This document shows, piece after piece, positions 15,024 through 21,741 of a stretch of DNA of 26,064 nucleotides; positions within the stretch are counted from its first letter, which is position 1, and every line of letters begins with the position of its first letter. The stretch covers positions 1-26,064 of the forward strand of contig JAGQUL010000188.1 of assembly GCA_020438525.1 (NCBI GenBank). The letters are read 5' to 3'. A model generated the notes under the pieces. The model was not told where the DNA came from. It was given only the letters and a program-made list of their open reading frames with translations, and searched no databases. Origin of the DNA: Thermoleophilia bacterium. GTDB taxonomy: Bacteria > Actinomycetota > Thermoleophilia > Gaiellales > SKUG01. Position numbers and translations under genes: made by a program.

Positions 15024-15096
15024 CCTGCCTCAAACCCAGCCAGAAGGAAAGTTCTGTGCAGTCGATCCAGAACTTGCATCCGAGCAGGCTTTCCCG

Positions 15097-15363
15097 GTGC
15101 GGTACACGAGCGCCCAACACCGATTCGGAGCCAATCTGCGTGCCATCCGCGAGGAAAAAGGGTTGACGCAGGAAAGACTCGCGCTCGACGCCGGATTCCA
15201 CCGCGCCTACGTCGGCAGCCTGGAGCGCGGCAACTACAACGTGACGCTCGGTGTTGTTGTCCACCTCGCCCGGTTCCTCGGTGTTCCTGCGACGGCGCTT
15301 GTCGAAGGTGTCGAGCAGGGTGACGACGCCCCGGTATTCCGCACGAACAAACTCAACCGCTAA
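15097..15363 (+). CDS. XRE-family helix-turn-helix regulator
   Basis: The 88-residue product is nearly all one cro/C1-type HTH domain: F-G-A-N-L-R-A-I-R-E-E-K-G-L-T-Q-E-R-L-A at the first helices, then F-H-R-A-Y-V-G-S-L-E-R-G as the recognition helix, then V-V-V-H-L-A-R-F-L-G-V. The frame is open further left, but GTG 15097 gives the normal family length. No good ribosome binding site is visible, so the start is uncertain. Its 3' end overlaps the convergent 15353-16390 gene by 11 bp. Likely the maintenance regulator of the element. Confidence 0.82.
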   Translation: MRYTSAQHRFGANLRAIREEKGLTQERLALDAGFHRAYVGSLERGNYNVTLGVVVHLARFLGVPATALVEGVEQGDDAPVFRTNKLNR

Positions 15364-16390
15364 CGCGGCGCTGCGCCTGCTGGGAGCGAGCGCGGCGCGC
15401 GAGGTACTCCTGGTAGCCCGCGCGGTGCATCTGCGATTCACGGTGCATCTGATCGCTGCGCGCCCGCAGGCGTTCGGTCAGCCCGCGATCCTCGGCGGCG
15501 GCGTCGAGTTCGGGACGGCCTCCAGCGCGGCACCAACCATCGTCGGAGCGGATCGCGGCGCGAATCTCCGAAAGCAGGTTCAGCACGCGCTCGACCTGTC
15601 GCTTCGACTTCCCGATGCGGGCCGCGAGCTCGGCCTGCGAGCGCGGGTCCTGATCGAGGGCCGCGTACACGTCCGAATCGAAGCCGGAGCCATGCTGGAA
15701 GAGCGGGTGCAGCCGCAGTTCCCAGAGTGACATACCTTCCACAACCATACCTACCTCGAAGGGCAGTACGGTTGTGGCAACCTTGTCGCCCTCGGGGAGC
15801 CGGTACCGCGCCGATTCGCAGCTCACGCGGCCAGGTGCGAGCTGTGCAAGTGCGCCCAGCGCGATGAGGCGGCGCGTCGCGGCAATTGCCGTCTTGACGC
15901 TCACGTTCCCCGTTTCGGCCACTTGCCGTGCGGACGCACCGTAGCGCACCGAACCCGCCTGGATGGCCAGCGTCATGTGCGCGATGAGCACGCGCCGGTC
16001 CGCCGCCCCCGAGTGTCCCGGCCATACCTGCGCGGCCGCCACGTCGCGCATCTCGCCGATGACGCGCTTCGCCTCGGACCGGTCGCGGATCGCTTCTCGG
16101 CGTTGGGCGGCGAACTTCTCGTAGGTGCGGCGCACCTCGCGCTCCAGGCGGTGCCGACAGCCCTCGCCGTACTTGGCGACCTTGTGCTGCCACCATCGGC
16201 CCGCGCCCGCCGCATTGGCGGGGTGCGCGAGGAGGCGCAGCACCTCCTCGACAGGTACTTCGTGGAACGCGGCCATGCTGACCGCCCACGCCATCTCGGC
16301 GTTGAGGTTCCAGTCGAAGCGGCGCTTGTTGCCGTAGCGGAAGGCGTTGAAGATGCGCCGGGGAAGCCGAGGGGGATCGCGGCGGCTCAC
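15353..16390 (-). CDS. Double-HTH protein, probable replication or regulatory protein of the element
   Basis: The 345-residue protein is translationally coupled to the excisionase-like gene (GTGA overlap at 16387-16390), the usual location of replication or control genes in actinobacterial integrative elements. Two helix-turn-helix-like regions are visible: residues about 136-190 (Y-G-A-S-A-R-Q-V-A-E-T-G-N-V-S-V-K-T-A) and about 248-285 (S-Q-A-E-L-A-A-R-I-G-K-S-K-R-Q-V-E-R). The first third has an Arg/His-rich helical region. No primase, helicase or relaxase motif is visible. It resembles the HTH C-terminal parts of primase-type replication proteins in such elements, so the role is inferred from context. 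Confidence 0.75.
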   Translation of the reverse strand: MSRRDPPRLPRRIFNAFRYGNKRRFDWNLNAEMAWAVSMAAFHEVPVEEVLRLLAHPANAAGAGRWWQHKVAKYGEGCRHRLEREVRRTYEKFAAQRREAIRDRSEAKRVIGEMRDVAAAQVWPGHSGAADRRVLIAHMTLAIQAGSVRYGASARQVAETGNVSVKTAIAATRRLIALGALAQLAPGRVSCESARYRLPEGDKVATTVLPFEVGMVVEGMSLWELRLHPLFQHGSGFDSDVYAALDQDPRSQAELAARIGKSKRQVERVLNLLSEIRAAIRSDDGWCRAGGRPELDAAAEDRGLTERLRARSDQMHRESQMHRAGYQEYLARRARSQQAQRRVSG

Positions 16391-16569
16391 TGGTTCGGAC
16401 CTGTGCCGAGGACCTCGCGCTCAAAGCGGGCGGTCGGGATGAGCAGGCGTCCGCCGATCCGAAGGGCGGGAATCTCGTCGCGCCGCACGGCCTCGTAGGC
16501 GGAGTTCAGCGAGATGCCGAGCAGCTTGGCTGCTTCGGCGACAGTGAGGGTGGCTCGTTCGGTGTTCAT
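16387..16569 (-). CDS. xis: Excisionase-type HTH protein
   Basis: This 60-residue protein has the typical winged-helix DNA-binding excisionase signature: T-V-A-E-A-A-K-L-L-G-I-S, then S-A-Y-E-A-V-R-R-D-E-I-P-A-L-R-I-G-G-R-L-L-I-P. Such proteins bend DNA at the attachment sites to steer the integrase towards excision. The ATG at 16569 is preceded by GGGAGA. Its stop overlaps the start of the next gene. It is divergent from the integrase-side genes, as in many integrative elements. Confidence 0.9.
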   Translation of the reverse strand: MNTERATLTVAEAAKLLGISLNSAYEAVRRDEIPALRIGGRLLIPTARFEREVLGTGPNQ

Positions 16570-16676
16570 GGTTCTCCCGGTAGCGGTTGTGGTTGCGTCC
16601 CAGCGGAACGCATGTGCTACTGTTTACGACCATGCAGACAGCATGATGAAAAACCAAGATCGACCGGAGTGTTTTC
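16570..16676. promoter_or_regulatory. Divergent promoter region of the element
   Basis: 107 bp separates the excisionase gene (minus) from the integrase-side operon (plus). On the plus strand TGTGCTACTGT resembles an extended -10 element. Downstream of it, CATGC-AGACA-GCATG is a perfect 5-bp inverted repeat, close enough to the start of transcription to serve as an operator. Because both integration and excision genes read out of this region, it is a likely switch point. Confidence 0.45.
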
Positions 16677-17423
16677 GTGACCACCTACCTCGACCTGACC
16701 TGGCCCCCGATCTGGGACGAGCCGAGGCATGGCCTCCTGTCGCCTGTCCATGTCGATGCGCTTCCCGAGGGCGAGGGGGTGTCGTTCGTCACGGCAATCC
16801 CCGGCTGGCGCGTATCAGGCGAAGCGCGACGCTACGACGCCGACCTAGTGATCCGCCGTCTGGCAATCGACCCCCTCGTCCAGCGGCTCCGCTTCCGCGA
16901 CGACGACGGGGACCGCGACGAGGAGCACGAACTCGCGCCTGACGGCGGGCTGAGAACGCAGGCGCTCCGGCAGGTGCCGCTCGCACGAATCCTGTCCGAG
17001 ATTCGCGTGGCGGCCACACGGATGCGTGAGCCGGGTGAAGCGGGCTGGCAGCCAGGCACTTGGGACACGGTGGCGGACAACGAGGCGACCAGCGCCATCG
17101 TGGCGCGATCCACGTCCGCGGCCGCGCAGATTCAGGATGCAGTGCCGTCGATGCGTGCGCCGGGCCGCCCACGACTTTCGGATTCGTTCATCGCCGGTGT
17201 CGCACTTCGCATCGTCGGCCTCAACGAGAACGGCAGCCGGTCGCCTGTGACTGACTTGGCGCACGAGTTGTCCGTCGAGCGAGGCGAGAGCGTCCCAGTC
17301 AGTCGGGTGCGACGATGGGTCAAGCAGGCGCGCGCTGACGGCTGGCTGCTCGGCATGGCGGAGGGGGCGCAGCACGCCTACGCCTCGGAGAAGTTGATCG
17401 CATGGGCAAAGGAGCAGGCATGA
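16677..17423 (+). CDS. Hypothetical protein coupled to the integrase, HTH-like C-terminus
   Basis: The 248-residue protein starts at GTG 16677 behind a GGAG site. Its stop overlaps the integrase start (ATGA at 17420-17423), so the two proteins are co-translated. The N-terminal 80 residues are predicted mixed alpha/beta with a V-Q-R-L-R-F-R-D-D-D-G-D-R-D-E-E acidic loop. The C-terminal part (about 165-240) resembles a winged helix: D-S-F-I-A-G-V-A-L-R-I-V-G, then P-V-T-D-L-A-H-E-L-S-V, then V-S-R-V-R-R-W-V-K-Q-A-R-A-D-G-W-L. Similar small genes sit directly before the integrase in actinobacterial integrative elements. The function is unknown; a regulator of integrase is my best guess. Confidence 0.78.
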   Translation: MTTYLDLTWPPIWDEPRHGLLSPVHVDALPEGEGVSFVTAIPGWRVSGEARRYDADLVIRRLAIDPLVQRLRFRDDDGDRDEEHELAPDGGLRTQALRQVPLARILSEIRVAATRMREPGEAGWQPGTWDTVADNEATSAIVARSTSAAAQIQDAVPSMRAPGRPRLSDSFIAGVALRIVGLNENGSRSPVTDLAHELSVERGESVPVSRVRRWVKQARADGWLLGMAEGAQHAYASEKLIAWAKEQA

Positions 17424-18613
17424 GCAACGGATCGGTGTATCGACGAAAGGGCGCTAGGACGTGGACGTTCGCGGTGGACCTCGGACCGGACCCGGTGACG
17501 GGCAAGCGGCGACGAAAGAGCTACTACGGCTACGCCACCCGTCGTGAGGCCGAATCCGCCCGCGTGGAAATCGTCGCTAGGTTGCGAAACGGCATGTACG
17601 TCGATCCGAGCAAGCAGGCCCTCGGGGAGTTCCTCGAAGGGGTCTGGCTCCCCACCATCGAGCCGCGCGTCGAGGCAGCTACCCACGACAACTACCGAGG
17701 GGTCATTCAGCGGTACGTCGTCCCGCACCTCGGTAACGTCGCTGTGCAGTCAGTCACGAGCGCCCATCTGAATGGGCTGTACGCGCACCTCGCCAAGTGC
17801 GGCGGCAGGAACGAGCGCCCGCTCTCTCCCCGCACCGTTCGACTCGTTCACATCGTGCTTCGCAAGGCGCTCAAAGACGCGGTGCGTTGGAGCCTGCTGG
17901 CACGGAACCCTGCCGACGCGGCGGACCCGCCCAAGCAGAAGCGCAGTCAGATTGACCACTCGTTGTGGACGGTCGAGGATGCGCAAGCGTTCATCGCATC
18001 CATCGCAGCCGACCGGATGCGGTGCGCGTGGCTGCTCGCAATCAGCACGGGCATGAGGCGGGGCGAGGTCGCCGGGCTTCGCTGGCGAGACGTGGACCTC
18101 GACGCGAAAAGTGTTGCCATTCGGCAAACGCGCACGTCCGTTGGCTACGAGGTCGTCGTCAAGCCGCCGAAGTCAGGCAGTCAGCGTGTGGTCGCGCTCG
18201 ACGACCTCGCAGTCAGTCACCTCCTCGATCACCGGCAGCGGCAGATCGAGGAGCGGCTCGCGTTCGGGCCAGGCTACGACACCTCGCACGACCTGGTGTT
18301 CCGCCACGAGGACGGCACGCCCATCCACCCCGAACTGTTCACCGAGTGGTTCCAGAAGCGCGTGGCAGCGGCGGGGCTGCCGCACATGCGCTTCCACGAC
18401 CTGCGCCACCTACACGCCACGCTCGGCCTCGCGGCGGGAATCCACCCGCTCGTCATGAGCAAGCGGCTCGGGCACGCCAACGTCAGCATCACGCTCGACA
18501 CCTACAGCCACGTCATTCCGCAAATGGACAGGGATGCGGCAGGCGTGGTGGCTTCGCTGCTTGATCCCGGCGAGGTACTACGGGGTCGTGCCCTGACGGC
18601 GGGAGAGGGCTAG
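17420..18613 (+). CDS. int: Tyrosine integrase (site-specific recombinase)
   Basis: ATG 17420 is the better start: AAAGGAG lies a few bases upstream and it overlaps the preceding stop (ATGA). The frame is open from 17402. The 397-residue protein has an N-terminal AP2-like DNA-binding segment, an SAM-like core-binding domain (about 60-170) and the C-terminal catalytic domain. The catalytic residues are all visible: Arg213 in T-G-M-R-R-G-E, a Lys in the K-P-P-K-S-G strand, H-D-L-R with His326 and Arg329, His352 in L-G-H-A and the nucleophile Tyr362 in T-Y-S-H. It should integrate the element at tRNA-Lys and, with the excisionase, cut it out. The 3' end overlaps the convergent coiled-coil gene by 36 bp. 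Confidence 0.95.
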   Translation: MSNGSVYRRKGARTWTFAVDLGPDPVTGKRRRKSYYGYATRREAESARVEIVARLRNGMYVDPSKQALGEFLEGVWLPTIEPRVEAATHDNYRGVIQRYVVPHLGNVAVQSVTSAHLNGLYAHLAKCGGRNERPLSPRTVRLVHIVLRKALKDAVRWSLLARNPADAADPPKQKRSQIDHSLWTVEDAQAFIASIAADRMRCAWLLAISTGMRRGEVAGLRWRDVDLDAKSVAIRQTRTSVGYEVVVKPPKSGSQRVVALDDLAVSHLLDHRQRQIEERLAFGPGYDTSHDLVFRHEDGTPIHPELFTEWFQKRVAAAGLPHMRFHDLRHLHATLGLAAGIHPLVMSKRLGHANVSITLDTYSHVIPQMDRDAAGVVASLLDPGEVLRGRALTAGEG

Positions 18614-19708
18614 TAGTTCGCCCAGCATCGCGCTCTCGACGGCGGTGCTGCCGCCGTCGTTGCTCTCCGCGCCTCGGAAAACGTGTTCGGCCACGGCGGG
18701 CAGCAGCGTTCGCGCATCGTCGGGAGCCAGTCGTTCCATCTGCGAGTAGGTGCGGAGCGCGGCGGCCCTGCGCCGTGCATCGGCTCGCAGGGTGCCGGAA
18801 CGTGTCACCTCATGGGAACAGGTGCGGAGCACGACGAACCACCCCACGATCAGCACGAGTTGGAGCGGCACACGATGATCCTTCAAGGCATCGAGCCAGT
18901 CAGTCGGGAGATCATCGAACAGGAACGCGGTCGCAATCGCGCCTCCGATGGCCGCGGCAAGCCCGACCATCCAGATTCGTCGTTGCGTCACGGCATCGTC
19001 CGCCTCGCTCGCGAAGAACGATCCGAGCGATTCCGCTGACGCCTTCCTGGTATCGGATTCGACTGCGGCGAGGCGCTGTTCCAGGGTGGTGAGTAGTTCC
19101 CGCACGCGCTCGTCGGCTTGCTCGACGGAGCGGCTTGCCTCGGCGGCCTCGTCGGCAGCAGTCAGGACCGTCTGCATCGCGCGATGCGCGGCGTCGGGGT
19201 CCGCGCCCGCGAACTCCGTGAATCGCTGGCTCATCGCCTCGTCGAGCGACTTCCGAATGAAGAGGTGTTGATGCGGGCGGAGCGCATCGGCAGCCTGCGT
19301 GATCGCCGTGGCGGCCTGTTGCAGCGAATCGAAGAACTGGGAGAACTGCTCCTTCTCCATCGCGCTGCCCGCGTCCGCTAGGTAGTTGCGGAACTCGCGC
19401 AGGGTGGAATCAAGTTGTTGGGCGATGCCGGTGAAGGGTCCGACCACCGGCTCGAATCGGAACGCGCGGTAGAGCGGTAGAAACTCCTCCACGATGTACG
19501 ATTCGCAGACGGCAACCCGGTCGTGGAGGCCGGTGTTGGATTCCTGCATGGCGAACCGTGCGAGCGCCTCGCGCTTTTCGCCCCAACGTTCGATGGTTTC
19601 CCGCACAGCGGCGTCTGACGGATGCACATCGGAACGATCAGGGACAGGGGCGTCCCACACCTCGGGCGGCCACGGGCGGTTGGTCAGGGGATTCGGTTCG
19701 TCGGTCAC
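18578..19708 (-). CDS. Coiled-coil membrane protein (cargo)
   Basis: This 376-residue protein starts at GTG 19708 (GAAGGAA upstream). Residues 1-110 are soluble and charged; about 120-230 is rich in Ala/Gln/Glu with heptad-like spacing (S-L-Q-Q-A-A-T-A-I-T-Q-A-A-D-A-L), suggesting a long coiled coil. Two membrane segments follow (about 245-262 with W-M-V-G-L-A-A-A-I-G-G, and about 281-298 with L-Q-L-V-L-I-V-G-W-F-V-V-L). The remaining C-terminus is cytoplasmic-looking, with A-R-R-R-A-A-A-L-R. No known family or enzymatic motif. It lies between the integrase and attR, the usual cargo position. Confidence 0.75.
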   Translation of the reverse strand: MTDEPNPLTNRPWPPEVWDAPVPDRSDVHPSDAAVRETIERWGEKREALARFAMQESNTGLHDRVAVCESYIVEEFLPLYRAFRFEPVVGPFTGIAQQLDSTLREFRNYLADAGSAMEKEQFSQFFDSLQQAATAITQAADALRPHQHLFIRKSLDEAMSQRFTEFAGADPDAAHRAMQTVLTAADEAAEASRSVEQADERVRELLTTLEQRLAAVESDTRKASAESLGSFFASEADDAVTQRRIWMVGLAAAIGGAIATAFLFDDLPTDWLDALKDHRVPLQLVLIVGWFVVLRTCSHEVTRSGTLRADARRRAAALRTYSQMERLAPDDARTLLPAVAEHVFRGAESNDGGSTAVESAMLGELLALSRRQGTTP

Positions 19709-19746
19709 GGCGGTTCCTTCGAAATGTCAGACCCGATTCTGACCGC

Positions 19747-19767
19747 TTGGCTGCACATTGGCTGCAC
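19747..19767 (+). repeat. Paired TTGGCTGCAC sites, right end
   Basis: TTGGCTGCAC occurs at 19747-19756 and 19758-19767, the same 11-bp spacing and orientation as the left pair. Lying 62 bp from attR and inside the element, they are probably integrase arm sites. Confidence 0.65.
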
Positions 19768-19810
19768 TTCGACCCGAATCGCCTCTCGCTCCTGTGCTCC
19801 CCGATACCAG

Positions 19811-19835
19811 AAAACCCCGCCAGAAGCGGGGCTTT
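19811..19835 (-). terminator. tRNA-Lys terminator (element copy)
   Basis: On the minus strand, GCGGGG-like stem and loop (arms 19815-19820 and 19826-19831) followed by TTTTCT form a standard intrinsic terminator just after the tRNA-Lys 3' end. It differs in sequence from the host terminator at 12491-12516, so the element brought its own. Confidence 0.8.
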
Positions 19836-19885
19836 CCGAGAGTGGGCCGTGAAGGGATCGAACCTTCGACCTTGTGATTAAGAGT
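19829..19885 (-). repeat. attR: 57-bp repeat, part of the intact tRNA-Lys
   Basis: Perfect copy of 12510-12566. It covers the 3' 43 nt of the tRNA and the adjoining 14 bp, reconstituting a full tRNA gene after integration. Confidence 0.92.
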
Positions 19886-19915
19886 CACCTGCTCTGCCAG
19901 CTGAGCTAACGGCCC
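19843..19915 (-). tRNA. tRNA-Lys (anticodon CTT)
   Basis: The minus strand folds as a complete 73-nt tRNA: acceptor GGGCCGT/ACGGCCC, D arm with AGCTCAGCTGGCAGAGC, anticodon loop A-C-T-C-T-T-A-A-T-C giving anticodon CTT (Lys, AAG codons), and T arm with GGTTCGATCCC. CCA is not encoded. The 5' 30 nt are host DNA; the 3' 43 nt come from the integrated element. It should remain functional after insertion. Confidence 0.97.
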
Positions 19916-19929
19916 GAGTCGTGTGGCAG

Positions 19930-19949
19930 GTGCCCCCCGAAGGAGGCAC
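19930..19949 (-). other. Leader hairpin of tRNA-Lys with TTCG loop
   Basis: Upstream of the tRNA, GTGCCTCC and GGGGGCAC pair over an 8-bp stem (one G-T pair) with a TTCG tetraloop, an exceptionally stable RNA loop. It lies between the promoter and the tRNA 5' end. No T-run follows, so it is not a terminator; it may mark processing or be an accidental fold. Confidence 0.4.
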
Positions 19950-19966
19950 TCACAGCGGTACGGAAG

Positions 19967-19975
19967 ATTGTACCA
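19967..19975 (-). promoter_or_regulatory. tRNA-Lys promoter (extended -10)
   Basis: TGGTACAAT on the minus strand matches an extended -10 (TGn-TACAAT), about 50 bases before the tRNA. The -35 region is not clear. Confidence 0.5.
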
Positions 19976-20119
19976 GCGCCGCGCGCTCGGCGCGACAGGT
20001 CTTCGTGGGCCGCGCGTCGCATCGACCCCACGGACGCGGCACGCCGGGGATGTCGGGGGAAGGCGGTCGTCGTCGCCCATCGAAGGGGGTGGGGACATGA
20101 ACGATCACGAGGAGCATGC

Positions 20120-20851
20120 ATGACGACGACCAGCGCGCCCGCACCTGCCGGCGGCGACGACCAGCGAACGGGCCGAGTGGCGGGGCTCTGGTACCTCGGC
20201 CTGGCGCTCACGGGGATGGCGTCGTTCATCGTGATCCGACCGATGGTGTTCGATCCCGACGACGCTGCCGCGACGCTCGCGAACATCCGCTCGGACGAGT
20301 GGCTCGCCTACCTCGGGCTCGGGCTCGAGATCGGGATCGTGCTGACACAGGCGCTCGCCGCGGTGTGGTTCTACAAGCTGCTGCGCCCGCTCGGCGAGGT
20401 CGCTGCGTGGGCGGTCGCGGTATTCGGGATGGTCAATGCGGTGGCGATCATGGGCAGCAGCGTGATGGTCGGCACGGCGCTCGAGGTGGCGGGCGATGCG
20501 TCGCTGGCGCCGGCGGCCGATGCTGCCGCGACCGTGCAGCTGCTGGTCGCGGCGAGCATGCACTTCTGGGGCGTGGGTGCGTTGTTCTTCGGGCTCTGGC
20601 TGATCCCGATGGGGTGGGTTGCGGTGCGGTCGGGACGGTTCCCGAGCGTGCTCGGCTGGATCCTGGTGGCGGGCGGCGTGGGCTACTGCGTGAGCGCGTT
20701 CGTCGCGTACGGGATCGCCGATGCGCCCGAGTGGCTCGTGTCTGCGCTGCAGACGCCCGCATCGGTCGGCGAGTTCTGGATGATCGGCTACCTGCTGGTG
20801 AAGGGCATTCGGCCGGCGGCGGGCATCGGTCGGGCGGTGCCCGCTGCCTAG
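20120..20851 (+). CDS. DUF4386 membrane protein
   Basis: The 243-residue protein starts at ATG 20120, just after GAGGAG. It has six hydrophobic segments and the DUF4386 pattern: T-G-R-V-A-G-L-W-Y-L near the start, T-Q-A-L-A-A-V-W-F-Y-K-L-L-R-P-L-G in the second third, F-F-G-L-W-L-I-P-M-G-W, and S-G-R-F-P-S-V-L-G-W-I-L-V. The function of this family is unknown. Its stop overlaps the stop of the convergent J-domain gene in a CTAG sequence. Confidence 0.88.
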   Translation: MTTTSAPAPAGGDDQRTGRVAGLWYLGLALTGMASFIVIRPMVFDPDDAAATLANIRSDEWLAYLGLGLEIGIVLTQALAAVWFYKLLRPLGEVAAWAVAVFGMVNAVAIMGSSVMVGTALEVAGDASLAPAADAAATVQLLVAASMHFWGVGALFFGLWLIPMGWVAVRSGRFPSVLGWILVAGGVGYCVSAFVAYGIADAPEWLVSALQTPASVGEFWMIGYLLVKGIRPAAGIGRAVPAA

Positions 20852-21675
20852 GTAAGGCTCGGCATCACGCGAACGATCTTGCGGCCATCGCGGCTGCGCA
20901 CGGGACCGGCGCTGGTGCCCGGGGCGGAGCTGCCCTTGCGCTTGGCGCGCTTGGCCTGCAGCGCCGCGGCGCGTGCAGCGCGCTCGGCGGCGGCCTGCTC
21001 GGCAGCCTGACGCGCCGCGTCCTCGCGCATCATCTGCTGGAGCGCGGCGTCGGTCTTGGCAGATTCCTCACGCGCCTGTGCGGCGAGGTCCTCGAGGTCG
21101 GCGAGCTGCTCCTGGTCGGCGACGATCGACGAGTGCGACACGTTCGCGGTCGCCGGGGCGGGCAGGGTCGGTCCGGCGGTGAGGTGCATGACCATCGTGC
21201 CGCCGATCACGAGCACCCACGCCGCGGCGGCCATCGCGAACCAGCGCGGGTGGCGGCGAACGAGCTTCCAGGCGTCGGCGGCGGCGAACGACAGCTGCTG
21301 CGAGAGCGTCTGCGGCGCGGGGGGTGCCGGGGCGGCGGTCATCGGCGATCCGACGGGTGCGGCGCTCGGGCGGAACGGGTGCTGTGGCTCGGTGGATCGG
21401 GCGGGACGACGGGCCGGCTCGCGCTCGGGGCGGGCGGCCTGCTCGTCTGCGGCGAGGCGGCAGTCGTAGGCGGCGCGTCGCGAGGAGTCGCGAAGGACGG
21501 AGTACGCCTCGTTGATCATCGCGGTCTGGCGCTCGGCCTCCGGCTTGGAGTCCTCGCCGAAGCGGTCGGGATGCCAGGCCTGCACGTGCAGCTTCCAGGC
21601 GGAGCGCACGGCCGATGCATCGGCATCGCGAGGGATGCCAAGCACGTCGTAGTGGGTGCGGTCAGGAGCTGCCAT
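20848..21675 (-). CDS. Membrane-anchored J-domain protein
   Basis: The 275-residue protein (ATG 21675; GTG 21678 also possible) starts with a J domain: H-Y-D-V-L-G-I-P, W-K-L-H-V-Q-A-W-H-P-D-R-F with the HPD motif, then I-N-E-A-Y-S-V-L-R-D-S-S-R-R-A-A-Y-D. The HPD stimulates DnaK ATPase. It lacks the Gly/Phe and zinc-finger regions of DnaJ. After a Pro-rich linker there is one membrane segment (about 165-185: F-A-M-A-A-A-A-W-V-L-V-I-G-G), then a long Ala/Glu/Gln-rich predicted coiled coil and a Lys-rich tail. It probably recruits DnaK to a membrane substrate; the client is unknown. Confidence 0.87.
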   Translation of the reverse strand: MAAPDRTHYDVLGIPRDADASAVRSAWKLHVQAWHPDRFGEDSKPEAERQTAMINEAYSVLRDSSRRAAYDCRLAADEQAARPEREPARRPARSTEPQHPFRPSAAPVGSPMTAAPAPPAPQTLSQQLSFAAADAWKLVRRHPRWFAMAAAAWVLVIGGTMVMHLTAGPTLPAPATANVSHSSIVADQEQLADLEDLAAQAREESAKTDAALQQMMREDAARQAAEQAAAERAARAAALQAKRAKRKGSSAPGTSAGPVRSRDGRKIVRVMPSLT

Positions 21676-21741
21676 CACCCGTGTTGTCGCCCGATCCGGG
21701 GCGGTCGAACGGGCCGACCTCGCAGGTGTGGCCGCGTACGG

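Larger units (their letters stand above)
12510..19885. mobile_element. Integrative element in tRNA-Lys(CTT), about 7.3 kb
   Basis: The element is bounded by perfect 57-bp direct repeats, with an intact tRNA-Lys gene on the right and a tRNA fragment on the left. It encodes a tyrosine integrase, an excisionase-type HTH protein, a double-HTH protein in an overlapping position, an XRE regulator and a gene translationally coupled to the integrase. This is the core of an actinobacterial integrative element or satellite. No FtsK/Tra translocase, relaxase or phage structural gene is present, so it may be non-conjugative or depend on a helper. The element seems less GC-rich than the flanks, especially at 12950-14400. 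Cargo: a three-gene module with a TIGR04255-like protein, a zinc-ribbon membrane protein and a coiled-coil membrane protein. Confidence 0.92.
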
